A stretch of DNA of 64,000 bases from Odontocerum albicorne (lineage: Eukaryota > Arthropoda > Insecta > Trichoptera > Odontoceridae), in contig OX463859.1 in assembly GCA_949825065.1 (NCBI GenBank), forward strand, positions 13,964,452 through 14,028,451, in the 5' to 3' direction. This document shows positions 44,823-56,149 of this stretch, one piece after another. A program made the position numbers and the translations under genes. The stretch's first letter is position 1; each line of letters begins with the position of its first letter. The notes beneath the pieces were generated by a model, which ran no database searches, was not told where the DNA came from, and saw nothing but the letters and a program-made list of their open reading frames with translations.

Positions 44823-44984
44823 TACCTTTTTCCCATTCTTTCCTTAGTCTACCTCATTCTCGCTCTTTATTAACTACAAAAATCTGCATTTTTTTATATA
44901 AAATTGGTTGCTCTGAAAATAGTTCAGCGTGAATTTTTAACTTTAGAAAATTTGCACCAAAGCCCAGTACGTAAATAGCACAAC

Positions 44985-45092
44985 GGCCTCCGTAATCTGA
45001 TTGGTAAAACACTTGTTGTTTAACCTGGTTATTGCGGGTTCAATAATCAATTCGGATGTGTTGACAAATAGTACACGAATAATTAATAAAAT
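44985..45092 (+). mobile_element. SINE family 4, copy 3 (short)
   Basis: The head 'tccgtaatctgattggtaaa' and the B box 'gcgggttcaataatc' are followed directly by 'aattcggatgtgttgacaaa' and 'tagtacacgaataa', the family 3' end. The central body is deleted. Confidence 0.55.
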
Positions 45093-45650
45093 CAAAATAA
45101 GCATCAGTAATTCTGTGTATTAAAAAAATTGATATTGAAAAAAAAAGGGTTTGAAATTTGTGAATCGCTGTTTGAAAAATTGTGCCAATAATGTATTTTT
45201 AAATCTGATACCATGACACGTTTTTCAATCAGGTATCTACCAAAAGCACTCAAATCGAAACATAGACATTTTTGGCCGCATCGGATTTTATTCCATGGAA
45301 AGAGATTTCCGTGATTGGATGGCAACAGTAATTTCCACAAAATCAAAGGGATAAATATCGAATTTTATTCCACGTAGTTTCATCTATTCACAGTCGAGGG
45401 CGACGTAAAAGATAACAAATGATTCTGCAAAATGGCACGCAAGCCATTCCAAAACAAGGTTGAAAATAAAGTAGAGTTAGGTTAAGAACGGTGAAAGAAG
45501 CGTGAAGTTAAGTTAAATTTGAATCAAGTGTATTTGTTCATTTTGTACCATGACATAAATGCTGAACAACGTGGTCTATGCTGAACTGTTGTTTGTCGTG
45601 TAAATTCTTCTTCATTTCTCCCTTGTAGTTTGTTATTGTATTATATTTTC
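45093..45650. other. Stretch without recognised features
   Basis: No coding signal or repeat match was noticed. Confidence 0.35.
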
Positions 45651-45654
45651 GTTG

Positions 45655-45850
45655 TATACGGTACAACCTAGCAAACGTATTGCCATGTGGCAGCTCTTCC
45701 AGCCAACCAGAAATATGTTCAAGAGATCTTAAGTTAAAATCTGAACTAGAATCCTTTTTAAAAATTTGGGCTCCTACAGGGATCGAACCTGCAACCTTTG
45801 AGTTGGGAGACAAACGTCTTATCAACTAGGTTACATAGGTCAATCATTGT
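45655..45850 (-). mobile_element. SINE family 3, best copy
   Basis: On the minus strand the head has the A box 'cctagttgataagacg' and the B box 'ggttcgatccctg'. The body follows: 'aaaaaggattctagttcaga', 'ttaagatctcttgaacatat', 'ttctggttggctggaagagc' and 'tgccacatggcaatacg'. Total length is about 200 bp, typical of a tRNA-derived SINE. Confidence 0.75.
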
Positions 45851-46389
45851 CCATAGGAGGCATTTCATTGTCCTAGAGATTGTGGCAGACAGACCCGTGG
45901 CAGTCTTCACCTGGTCACTATGGCGTATAGGTGATCTATCTCTGCTCCTGCGAACCTTCATATTGTCAGTGAACAAAAGTTTTCCATGTCCTCTTTACGT
46001 GAAATGTTACCGAATAATTGAAGGATGCGTCGAGTATACGAGTATAGTGCTGATATCCTCTCTAAGTTCATCTAATAAAGAATCATTGATTCTCCGTTCT
46101 CTCTATGAAACAACTAGCAATAGTTTCCAACATCAATCCGTGTTCGATTTTTCTCTGATCTTTATGGTTCAAGTTTTTGAAGAATATATGAACATTGAGA
46201 AAATCAGAGTTGTTACAAAACGTATTTTTCTTCCTAAAAATATATGCCTATTTGTCCAGATAAGTTCTGGCCTCATAACACTCCTTAGGCAACCTAATTT
46301 TTTGCTGATTTCAGTTTTACATCCACCGTTATCAGCAATTGTAGACTCAAGATAAACTTAATCATATGGTATAATACTCGTATTTCCAA

Positions 46390-47250
46390 GTCTTGTGTAA
46401 AGGACTAAATTATGGAGAAAGCAAAGCGCCCAATGCTTCACACTGATTATACTCGTACATAAATACCATCTCGCAGTCTTCAAATCGGGGTAGCCAGAAT
46501 GGAGAACACAAGATTTTCCGATCGCGACACACATCTTTCGCCCAATTTATATCCATATGCCTTATCATACAGCTCTCACGATTTTTCTGACTTTTTACAT
46601 TGCCATCTTTCAAAATATAATTCACTTGATACAATCATACTTTCCTCGATCTTCCTCTACCACGCCTTTCACTAACATTTTGCACTATATATTTGATAGT
46701 CTTTCTTCATTCATTTGTTCCACGTACACAAACCATCTCAGAGCATTGCACTTTTTTTCATCTTATTCAATACATCAGCCTTAAGTTCACATTCATACTA
46801 TACAACTTAATTTCGTGTTACATTATACATTGACCCTTCATGAATTATTCTAAGTGCACGCATTTCTACACAATTTATTCGTCTCTTTTCAGACTTATTT
46901 CACGTTCACGTTTTACTTCCATATATCGTAGTTGGTACTAAAAAACTGTTGTGGACTATCATCTTGGCAGATTTTGATACTGTATAGTTCGGGAATATAT
47001 GTTTCAGCGCCCTATTGACTTTCTTTCCTATCGCTACACGCCGTTCAACATCCCTCGTAACTCTTCTACTATTTGGGAATATATTATACTAATATACTTA
47101 AATAGCAGAATTATTTAACTTGCTTTAATCTTTCATTACTCACCCAAATATCGCATTTAATTTTCCTTTCACTCTTTTCTATCACCATAACTTTGGATTA
47201 TATCATGAAGATAATACGATATTACACAAGAATTTTTTTTCGGCAAGAAT
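46390..47250 (-). mobile_element. LINE family B, best 3' coding copy
   Basis: A minus-strand frame (46634-46410) reads YQVNYILKDGNVKSQKNRES, then CMIRHMDINWAKDVCRDR, the W/D-R-K-rich terminal block of an insect LINE polyprotein. Upstream on the minus strand the RLRWFGHxERMN region is decayed (46700-46760). About 12 relics of this family occur in the window, most on this strand. Confidence 0.7.
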
Positions 47251-47754
47251 TTGTTAATTTTGAGCCTTTTAGACTATCATCCGTGCAGATTGTGGCCTCG
47301 GATCCTACTTGATGAAATATAATTTTATCTTTTCAAGGCGAGGCGTCTAGCGTAATATTTTCTCCATTATCAAATATGTGTTTAAGGAACAGCAGAGGAA
47401 ACTTGATGAATACAAAATATTTTGCTGAGCTAACTTCAACGAACACAAAATGTGTATGTAAGTTTCATAATCGTTAGTCGGCGGCATCGGGGTTTCCCTT
47501 CTGCAGATGTTCTTTCGACCAGATAACGACGCACAGTGGAAAAACTGATTAAAAGTTATAGGTCATGCACACAGAGTGGTGGGTCCTCTGCGTGAATTTT
47601 CTATCTGAAGAGATTCTATTTTGATCTACCCAATTGATCGCTATGAGTTAACCACATTTATCGCAGATAATAAAACTGGACTATTTTTTACATCTACAAT
47701 AGATCTGTAGAAAGTAAATTACTTGGTAGATCAAACCAGAGCTTTCTGAAACAT

Positions 47755-47925
47755 GTGATGTATCTCGGCCGAGGGAACGTTATAGGATGAGCCCGGACCT
47801 TTTGATATTCTCTGTCAAATGTATTTCCTGCAATTTATTTTGAGATATAATATGTGCGATTTCAGAATGAATTTTATATATGATATGTACACATTATGTT
47901 GCTGTCAAAGAACTTATTTTAATTT
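47755..47925 (+). repeat. Interspersed repeat D, inverted copy 3
   Basis: It contains 'tgtatctcggccgagggaac', 'gttataggatgagcccggac', 'cttttgatattctctgtcaa', 'atgtatttcctgcaattta' and 'ttatgttgctgtcaa', the complement of copies 1 and 2 and a direct relative of the next copy. Confidence 0.65.
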
Positions 47926-48059
47926 GTTTGAGTTAATCTGAAGTGGTATTTTTGGATTTTCTCGTACTTCTTAATTTTTGTTGTCATTTATTTATTTTCT
48001 TAATTTACATTTTTTTCTAAATCTTCATGTGCAAGGGTAAGGAATGAAAAACAAATGTT

Positions 48060-48270
48060 ATCCTCCCGGCTGAGTTCGCCCCATATTAATGTGATGTATC
48101 TCGGCCGGGAGGATGTTATGAGATGAGCCTAGACCTTTTGATAGCTTCTCTTTAAAATGTATTTTCTGCTATTTCTATTGAGATGTGTGTTTTTGGAATG
48201 CATTTAAATATGTACATTCTATGTTGCTATCAATACACCTATATTTATTATTTATGTATGCCACTAACAG
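48060..48270 (+). repeat. Interspersed repeat D, inverted copy 4
   Basis: It contains 'gtgatgtatctcggccggga', 'ggatgttatgagatgagcct', 'agaccttttgatagcttctc' and 'tctatgttgctatcaataca'. It lies about 130 bp from copy 3 in the same orientation, so the two may derive from a tandem insertion. Confidence 0.65.
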
Positions 48271-48274
48271 AGTG

Positions 48275-49150
48275 GGCTAGAAGGACTGTTGAGGGAAAAA
48301 TGCAATGAATTATTTGTATTGTATTGTATTATAGAAACTAATAATCAAGGTAATTTTGAAAAAGCCTTTAAGATATTCAAGTGATCCAATTCAAAGACTT
48401 AAGCGTTCTGAGCATAAGACAAATATACTCATATATAATGAAAATGGTTCTCATGATTTATAAACGTTCTGGAGCTCATAGAATGATTGACCACATTCAT
48501 CATACCAGGAACAATAGTCGAGGAAGTATACCAAATGTTAAATTGATGAACACGTAATTTGGCTAAAGGCACAAAATTATTCCGCACCTAGGATGTATAA
48601 TGCGTTGCCAGATGAGTAGAAGTAATTTACTATTTTAAATCTCAAATACACACTGAAGGAATGACTCCTTTCTCAGAGCAACGCTGAATCTGCAAAACTA
48701 TTGTTGCATAATGAGAAATAAATAAGGGCGGAATATCTAGTTTTCTTTTTGTTCATGGGTTGTTACGTTAAAATGTAGAATTTTTAGTATTTATACATCG
48801 TATACCAAATTAATATAGTTATTGTTATCTTACTATTGTTGTTTATTTTAAATTTTATTCCTTAAATTTTTAAAGTGCTAATCTCACCACTATCAAGATA
48901 TTGTTTATTTTATGTTATTTTCAGTGATAAGAGCATTTAATTAACACATAAACTGGTTGACTTAAAACAGGAACTCATAGTTAGTCAGCAAGTAGGTTTA
49001 CGTTATATGAGCTTAATAATTGAGCATAATGAGATTAGGGGCATATGTTTTTTTATTATTATTGAAATGTTTATCTTTAAACTCCTGCCATGTTGTTATT
49101 GTATATTTTCTTGTCATATAAAAGAAATACATAAAGTAATAAAATAATAA
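48275..49150. other. Stretch without recognised features
   Basis: It is AT-rich with no frame or repeat match noticed. Confidence 0.35.
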
Positions 49151-49159
49151 TGATAAACC

Positions 49160-49240
49160 ATTGCATAGAGTCCCAATAGTAATCAAATCAACAACTGCCT
49201 ATTTTGAATACACGTGTCTTACCAACTAGGACATGGAACA
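49160..49240 (-). mobile_element. SINE family 3 head, minus orientation
   Basis: 'gagtcccaatagtaatcaaa' (decayed B box) and 'cgtgtcttaccaactaggac' (A box complement) are in the order and spacing of the copy at 52305-52420. Confidence 0.5.
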
Positions 49241-49490
49241 TTTTTTTGGAGTTGTTAGTATAGATATGGTGTTCTTGACACGGTTGGGATGGAATACAAT
49301 GCGTAGTTGAAGATACGTGTAGGTAAATAAGTGATGAGGGAAAAGGTTCCACATTTTAGCAACGTTATATAGCCACCAGGGTGAATGCCAATCATTGTCT
49401 AGAGCATGGGTCGGCAACCTTTTGTTGTAAGAGGGTCAAATATTTTGGGGATTAGTGTGGGCCGCACTTGGGCCATATGTCATTACAGTA

Positions 49491-50689
49491 TCAGGTCTGT
49501 AAATATGAAACCGGAATTTGCTCATTATTGGCTCTAGTTGTTAATGTAGTGACGGTCAAACCGCGTCATTGGTGCCTTTTTATTGTGTTTTCATTTGTCA
49601 AAAACTTTTGACTCACAAAAATACAAGTTTAAGACAACTATATATGTTTTCATAGCGTTGAACACGTCTCTTTTTGTGCCTGAAAACTACGATTTGCGGA
49701 TAGCATTGATTTTCTGTTACCATTTGAAGAAAACTGCTGCAGAATCGCATCGAATGCTTGTTAAAGCTTACGGTGAGCATGTTCTTGGTAAATCACAGTG
49801 CTTTGAGTGGTTTACAAAATTCAAAAGTGGTGTTTTTACGTGAGAAACGAAGAACGTGAAAGACCACCGAGAAAGTTTGAAGACGCCGAATTACAAGCAT
49901 AGTTGGATGAGGATGACGCTCAAACGAAATAACAACTCGCGCATCAATTAAATGTGACATGAGAAGCCGTCTCCATACATTTGAAAGCCATGGGAAAGAT
50001 CCAGAAAATGGAAAAATGGGTTTTACATGAACTGAATGAAAGACAGCAGGAAAACCGAAAAAACCACTTGCGAAATGCTGCCCACCAGGTACAAAAGAAA
50101 ATCATTTCTCCATCGAATTGTGACTGGCGATGAAAAATGGATATATTTCGAGAATCCTAAGAGTAAAAGATCATGGGTAACTCCAAGCAAACCAGCGACA
50201 CCGACTACAAGGCCAAATCGCTATGGACGGAAGACAATTTTCTGTGATTGGTGGGATCAGAAGGGTGTTATCTATTATGAGCTGCTTAAACCTGGCGAAA
50301 CCGTTAATACTGAACGCTACCGACAACAAATGATGGATTTGAACCAAGCATTGCGTGAAAAATGACCACAATATCAAAAGAGGCAACACCAAGGGATTTT
50401 GCTTCATGATAATGCACCATCGTACACAACAAAACCAGTTGCATCGATCGGACACGCACATGCTGAGCAGCGCTTCACTTCTTTCGAAAATGTACGAAAA
50501 AGGCTCGATGATTAGTTTGCCTCAAAAGAGCAACAGTTTTTTTAGCGTAGCATCCACAAATTACCAGAGAGATGGGAAAAGTGTGTAGCTAGTGATGGGC
50601 AACACTTTGAATTAAATATTTTTTACCATTTTAATACAATAAACGTGTATTTTCTTTAAAAAAATCCGGTTTCATATTTACAGACCTGA
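49491..50689 (+). mobile_element. mariner transposon, 1199 bp, defective
   Basis: Terminal inverted repeats of about 28 bp begin TCAGGTCTGTAAATATG at the left and are complemented at the right (CATATTTACAGACCTGA). Each end is flanked by TA (49489-49490 and 50690-50691), the mariner target. The body encodes a broken transposase in the plus direction. It is inserted in a hAT remnant. Confidence 0.95.
49583..50591 (+). pseudogene. mariner transposase (DD34D family), inactivated
   Basis: The N-terminal part has ALIFCYHLKKTAAESHR and QCFEWFTKFKSG, the helix-turn-helix region of mariner transposases. The frame shifts near 49840 and again near 50070. Several in-frame stops lie between (near 49901, 49930 and 49959) and more at 50364 and beyond. 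The catalytic block keeps IVTGDEKWIYFE (first Asp) and LLHDNAPSYT (second Asp). The segment expected to hold the third Asp (the SPDLAPSDYH region) is missing: the frame jumps from TKPVASIG to HAHAEQRF. The C-terminal KLPERWEKCVASDG motif is present. Most stops fit C-to-T or G-to-A changes. Confidence 0.9.
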
Positions 50690-50821
50690 TATATCTATAA
50701 TATTTGTGCACATATATTTTAATTTTAAAAATAAAACGCTAATTATATATTTTTACGACATTTATTGTAGTTAATAAAATCAATAAGGTTTTTGTGGCTG
50801 CATTTGACATGCAAGTTTTTT

Positions 50822-51064
50822 TTATATTAGCTTGCATTTTTTAAACAGAGACGCGTTGTAACGCGTTGCGTCTAAATGTGAATCTGATAACCGAGAACTG
50901 TGTTTGTTTTTTCGGTAATTCAGAATTGAAAAATTTTGCTCACAAATATATGTACTACCAAACATAGTAATTATTTGCTGAGCAAACCTTTTTAACTCCT
51001 TGTAGTTTTCAAAAGGCAAACTCCCATAGAAATCCCCCAAGTTAGTTTTTTCCTTAAGAGCCAT
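50822..51064 (-). pseudogene. hAT transposase C-terminal fragment
   Basis: An 80-codon minus-strand frame reads FYGSLPFENYKELKRFAQ, then FGSTYICEQNFSIL and SSRLSDSHL. This is the hAT C-terminal dimerisation block (FGSTYxCEQxFS... RxxLxDxHL). The preceding several hundred codons, including the catalytic domain and BED finger, are deleted, although the element's 5' terminus remains about 100 bp upstream. Confidence 0.85.
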
Positions 51065-51369
51065 TTTATGTGTGTATGATATCGTCCGTCACGTGTGTTG
51101 TGGCAAAAATCTTGCGGGCCGCACCAAGACTCCTCGCGGGCCGCGGGTTGCCGACCGCTGGTCTAGAGGTTGACTACATTGGTCGTACATAAGGAAACAA
51201 ACATCGAGGCTCAATCCCTAGAGAGAAGAGTTTTCGGTGGACCAAAACAGCGCTTTCTGAATATAATGTGTTGACTAACTTGTACAGAGTAAGAGGAACT
51301 ATTGAAGAGAAATGTGATAGATGGCCAGAAGTGATAATGTACCACCAAAGAGATAAAAGCTCTTGTATT

Positions 51370-51660
51370 CTTCTTCTTCTTAAACTTTCTATAGACTCAA
51401 GAGTCTGTTACTGCAGGATTGTCCTGTGATGCTGAGCTCCAGCTATCTCTCCATCGTTTCGAGGGTCTCCCTGGTGGACGCCGTCTATCCGGCACCCCAT
51501 GCAGAGCTATGTATGAAATTCTTGTGGAATTCATTCTCTGTACACGTTGCTACCAGTATCGTCGACGCTGTCGTCCCCATCTGACCATATCTTGGACCTC
51601 ACAGACCTCTCGAATTGTGGTGTTCCTTACACAATCACGCAAAGTATGCTCTTGTATTGT
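51370..51660 (-). repeat. Probable LINE 3' region, decayed
   Basis: The plus strand is GC-richer and reads 'ctccatcgtttcgagggtct', 'ccctggtggacgccgtctat' and 'cttggacctcacagacctct'. No frame is preserved. The position next to the fragment at 51754 suggests a similar LINE, which is inference only. Confidence 0.3.
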
Positions 51661-51753
51661 ACTTTATAATACTTTCGTTATACAAAGTACAAAATGGCGA
51701 ACTTTTTGCCATGTTGAAATATCTGTCAATCAATTCTTCTTCTTCCCAGTGTC

Positions 51754-52304
51754 ATGTCAGGTCCCCCTAACGTTGAATATCACCCGAGAGTAGACATGCA
51801 TCTTTGTCCCCAGCAGCCCGAAAAAAACTCCAACGTCCCTTCCAATGCCAGTCCAATCACGTTTACTGCGGAGCCAGGAGATTTGCCTCCTGCCAACACC
51901 TGTTTGGCCTTCTATTTTGCTTTGGATGATCAAACAGTAATTTGTACTTTGCTCCTCTAAGTACATGACCCAAGTAGGACACCTTTCGGATTTTAATGTT
52001 AGTTAGCAACTCTATCAACTTTGGCTCTTTGAAGAACCCTTGTGTTGCTGACCACATCCGTCCAGGGTATCCGTAGCGTTCTCCAGTGCATCCACATTTC
52101 GAATGCTTCCAGTCGGTTCATACTACCAACTTTGAGGGTCCATGATTCCACTCCATGCAATAACACTGACCAAACGTAGCATTTGACTGACCATTGTCGA
52201 AGTTTCAAGTTTAGATTATCATCGCAGAATACGTTTCTCATTTTATTAAAAGCCGCACGAGATGATTCAATTCTGCACTTGACTTCGGTTTTTGGGTTAA
52301 TCAA
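51754..52304 (-). pseudogene. LINE RT C-terminal domain, frameshifted
   Basis: Three overlapping minus-strand frames give successive parts of one protein. They are RIESSRAAFNKMRNVF ... CYVWSVLLHGVESWTLK ... LEAFEMWMHWRTLRIPW (52304-52017), then KIRKVSYLGHVLRG (52057-51863), then GVGRRQISWLRSKRDWTG (51966-51757). This order is characteristic of a widespread insect LINE C-terminus. At least two frameshifts separate the parts. Confidence 0.8.
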
Positions 52305-52420
52305 TTAGAAATATGTTAAATATGTCATAAGACAATCTGAGTTCCAATAGGAATCGAATTCGCAACTCTCTGGCTGGAAGACATGTGTCTTATCAATTAG
52401 GTCACAGAGATCGTCTTTTA
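52305..52420 (-). mobile_element. SINE family 3 head
   Basis: 'gagttccaataggaatcgaa' is the complement of a B box (TTCGATTCCTAT), and 'gtgtcttatcaattaggtca' of an A box. It directly abuts the LINE pseudogene. Confidence 0.6.
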
Positions 52421-52614
52421 TTGCTATCAGAGAATAAACAAGAGTACTGCTTCTTGGATCCGTGCACTCACGCACAAAAATGGCAGTCAACATCTTCGTA
52501 CCTACCCCCGACCAATACACTCACCTTTTTATTTCATCGTAACATTTTCAATCTGTCAATAATCATCATCCCTGTCGTTCCTCATTATTGATCTTCGTGA
52601 TCTATGAAGTATTG

Positions 52615-52910
52615 ATATTACAGATTGCGATGACATGTCGCCACTCCTCTCGATCACTTCCCATTTGCATGGCAGTGTCCAGGTTTTCCCTAGTCTATTC
52701 TTTCCCCTAATCACTCAATCTTGATGGCGCTTTGCGTGTACCTCTTCTTTCTGACACACTTTCTGTGACCATACATTTCTCCAGGTTATCCAACTTACGA
52801 CTGAAAATGTGCCCGAAAAACCGCAGAATGCTTTGAAACCATATTGAACACTGTCCCACCGTCCTCAACATCCGACGTCAACACTGCATCTCAAAGGAAT
52901 TGACTGTCAA
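52615..52910 (-). mobile_element. LINE RT C-terminal fragment (another family)
   Basis: A minus-strand frame reads FFGHIFSRKLDNLEKCMV, then RRGTRKAPSRLSD and, near 52640, SDREEWRHVIAI. These are the RLRFFGHI, Arg-rich and DRxxWR blocks of a LINE polyprotein end. Stops interrupt it. Confidence 0.65.
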
Positions 52911-52924
52911 TAATATATACATAC

Positions 52925-53530
52925 ATGTATGCCATCACGTCATTTCTCTGTCAGTGTAGGTAAAAAAGCAAAAGTACTGGACTTTCCTATCTCAACACGC
53001 ATCTTTAGCCTCTTTTACACTCACACACCTTCTGGTACAACTCCTACAATTTCTAACATTATATTGTATTATGCAGTACAACCTGATAGGCTTCTTACCA
53101 TGTGGCAGTCTCTTTCAACCAACCAGAAAAGTGTTAAAGAGGCCTTAGGTGAAAACCAGACTGAAATTCTTTTTAAAAAATCTAGGTTCTAGCGGGACTT
53201 GAATCCGCAACCTCCGGGCTGGGAGACAGGTATTACATACACATAACATTCAACGTTTCCTTCTTTCTAAATATCATTCACTTGATCCACCCACTTTCCT
53301 TGGTCTTCCTCTACCACACCTTTCACAAAAATTTCCATCGTATATTCGTTTTATTAGTTGTTTATTATACATTCATTATACATGCTCAAACCATCTAAGA
53401 ATGCACTTCTCCATTATACAATACTGAATACACCAGTTTTAAGTTCACATTCATCCCTAATCCACTTAATTCTGTATTTTTATCTCTCTATTCAATGCTT
53501 AACATGTTCTCTTTTACTATAACTCGGCTA
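52925..53530 (-). mobile_element. LINE family B relic interrupted by a SINE
   Basis: The 3' part (52925-53060) has 'catcacgtcatttctctgtc', 'gtgtaggtaaaaaagc' and 'ctttcctatctcaacacgc'. The upstream part resumes at 53245 with 'ttccttctttctaaatatca' and 'ttcacttgatccaccc'. The gap is a SINE family 3 copy bounded by a TAACATT duplication. Confidence 0.7.
53063..53242 (-). mobile_element. SINE family 3 inserted in LINE family B
   Basis: On the minus strand it reads from the decayed head ('ggttgcggattcaagtcccg') through 'ctagattttttaaaaagaat', 'ttcagtctggttttcaccta' and 'tggttggttgaaagagactg' to 'ccacatggtaagaagc'. TAACATT occurs at both ends, giving a 7-bp target duplication. Confidence 0.7.
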
Positions 53531-54280
53531 TACTTTCAGTTCAATCCGACGTCGTATCACAGGACGTGACGTCACGTGCTGTGAATTTCCTCGGTAACTT
53601 CACACCTTTCTAAGAAGATAAGGGTAGGGAAAAAAAGAGGAAAACGTTGATACAATATTTTATGTATTTTTTGCCGTGTTTTCTGGCTTATCGAGCTTTT
53701 GTGTTAATAATAACTTTTATTTTTATTATTAGGGGCAGGTCTCGAGTTTTTATTTTTTCGCAAAACGGAGTATTATTGTACTTATACGTAGTTTAGAGTT
53801 TTTTAAAGAACTTTAATTGGCTACATAATTATGTGGAGGGGCTATTTTTTATTTTTACAACCAATTAGAAAAAAAATGTAAGTTATTTAAAAAAAAAGTG
53901 TTTTATTTTTAGACATGGAGAAAGAAAAGCATGATAGGAAAAGTATGTGTGATACGTGGGTGAGCAATTCAAGATTAGAGTAAGTTAAGAAATTCTGCTA
54001 TAAAGGTAATATTTTCTCTATGATGGAAGATTTACGATAGATACCAAATACTGTGCAGTGATAGGATACAACGCAATTGGAGCACTAAAACAAATATACT
54101 AGAACCGGACAGTATCATTATTAGCTAAGAAGATAGTTCACAACAGTGAAACGTGGACGTGGAAAAATACTTAAATGAGTCGAATACACGTTGTAGAAAT
54201 GCTTACATTCAGAGGAATATTCAGAGGATGGTGATAATGTATAACAGGGTATGATATGAAATGAAATCAAACCTAACTTT
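53531..54280. other. Stretch with few recognised features
   Basis: 53890-54250 (plus) carries short decayed LINE-B-like blocks ('gtagaaatgcttacattcag'). The rest is AT-rich and unassigned. Confidence 0.35.
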
Positions 54281-54284
54281 GTTT

Positions 54285-54720
54285 CCTATCGCTAGATGCG
54301 TTCGATATCCATCCCTCTTAACTTATTATCTGAGAAATATTACCTAAATAGCAGAATTATTCAACGGGCTTTAATGTTTCGTTACTCACCCATATACCAC
54401 ATTTAGTTTCTCTCTGTTCTATCACAATGACTTTAGATTTTGCAACATTCATTCTCAGATCTTTCTCTTTACATCTCTAATACGATACCAGTCTCTTTAA
54501 TTTATCATCATTCTCGCTAACACTGCCCTTTCATCAGCATACATCAATCCTTACACAATCCCATTCGATATTTGTATGCCATTTTTTCGACCCAGTACCT
54601 ACTGATCACCAACCCAGTACCTACTGATAACCAGGATCTACTGATCCTTCACACATGAATTGAATGTGTACAAATATTAAATAACCAGAGTGACATGAGA
54701 CATCCTTGTTTTACCCCTTT
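54285..54720 (-). mobile_element. LINE family B relic, internal part
   Basis: 'ttgtttcctatcgctagatg', 'gagaaatattacctaaatag' and 'cagaattattcaacgggctt' match the 5'-ward part of the copies at 37440-37640 and 47040-47220. It lacks the 3' coding end. Confidence 0.6.
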
Positions 54721-55229
54721 TGAAATGTGAAACTTCTCAGTCAAGGCCCATTCACTCTAATACGAGTACATAATTAACTTTTAGCATATAATAACGCAAA
54801 ACCACGTATCAATTTACATTCAACATCATATTAATTAAATATTTTCCATAGTTTCTCTTCATCACGCAATCAATATACAAGGTTAAAAAAGGTCTAAATC
54901 TGATTAAATATTTCGTCTAGTAACAATACTCATAAGCGCTAGAAGTGGACGAGTGTTGTTGTCTTTCCACGCGTGGTAGTAATTCAAACATGCACGATCG
55001 CTAACTGTGAGTTACGTACATGTCTTCTCCAGTGAATTTTGACCCGAAGGTTCGATTATTAAGGGTGGAAGACAATATCCCCCCCCGATCTCATAGTATA
55101 AAATATTCGTATCACCAATTAGGATATGTGGTAGAGGGGCACCATACGAATAAATTATAATGTCAAATTATTGCAAAAAAATTAATTAAAAATAAAACGC
55201 AATAAAAACATTCGATAAGATATCCTCCG

Positions 55230-55620
55230 TGATTGGGTTCGATTGCCATCCATCGCGTGGATAGGAGGCGAGGCCTATGCGAGTAATGGTTTATTGTGTA
55301 CAATCTGTTGCACTTCAGCAAGCACACTCTCGGCACATCAAACCCAATATTTCGATGGCAAGAAAACTTTCACGCCGATCGGCAGGTTTAATTGGTTACA
55401 GTCCTACGTTCGGTAGAGTTTTATATAGTGCTATTTTTTGCATTGCTTAATAACGCTATAGTAATTCATGATGAGTGTAGCATTTAAACTCCAGAAAAAA
55501 AATGCTGAAAATAGCACAAGGGTAAAGTCAATCCGGAAGTAAATACACGAGGAATCGAATCTGGAATGTTTAATTGCTTAGCGTGAATGCTAACTATTAG
55601 ACCACAGCTGCTGATAAAAA
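55230..55620 (-). mobile_element. Long SINE family 1, copy 3
   Basis: On the minus strand it has the head 'gctgtggtctaatagttagc' with the B box 'agattcgattcctcg', then the family body to 'tgcttgctgaagtgcaacag' near 55310. Order and length match copies at 4868 and 31233. Confidence 0.75.
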
Positions 55621-55794
55621 AAATGAGAACCACTCAATCAAATTTCATATTTCATAAACAAGTCCATGGGCAAAATCTATTTTGAATTCTTACCGAAAAC
55701 ATATTTTTTGGTTTTATTTTTTTCAAGGAATAAAAACTGTCAAAACACTCTCAATCAAAAAATATCAAAACAGAAAAAGTAAGAAAATATGATG

Positions 55795-55905
55795 AATATA
55801 TTTTTCTACATTCATATACCTATTCCTCTTCTACATCCATATACCTATTCATACAACTTCGACGATTCCTTCGACTTTTTACGTTTCCTTCTTTTAGAAT
55901 ACCAA
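55795..55905 (-). mobile_element. LINE family B relic, short
   Basis: 'ctacatccatatacctattc', 'atacaacttcgacgattcct' and 'tcgactttttacgtttcctt' match the 3' landmarks of the family, as at 57720-57790. Confidence 0.55.
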
Positions 55906-56149
55906 GCAGATTGGAATCGGCACGTGTATGGTGATCTTAAGGTTATTGAACACGTGTGTTATTTGTTTTATTCTGTACTAGCACAAAAATAGGATCAGAT
56001 GTGAATATATCATAAAATGTCAAAGATACATTATGCCGATTTGCCACGAGCATCATAATACACTGAATGAATTTTGAAAACTTGTTTTATGAAATTGTGT
56101 CAATTTATACAAATGTTAATAATAATGTTAATTTTTTAACTTATTAAAC

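Larger units (their letters stand above)
49405..51160 (-). mobile_element. hAT transposon remnant (hosts a nested mariner)
   Basis: The ends are inverted: CATGGGTCGGCAACC at the left and GGTTGCCGACCGCTG at the right. Exact 8-bp duplications GTCTAGAG lie at 49397-49404 and 51161-51168. Without the nested mariner the element is only about 555 bp. It keeps the right terminus, the last ~80 codons of the transposase on the minus strand and a short left arm. It is an internal-deletion derivative that cannot make its own transposase. Confidence 0.9.

Noticed and set aside
45798..46355. 185-codon plus-strand frame
   Set aside because: Its start lies in the antisense of a SINE head and it continues through unrelated AT-rich sequence. 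No motif is present.
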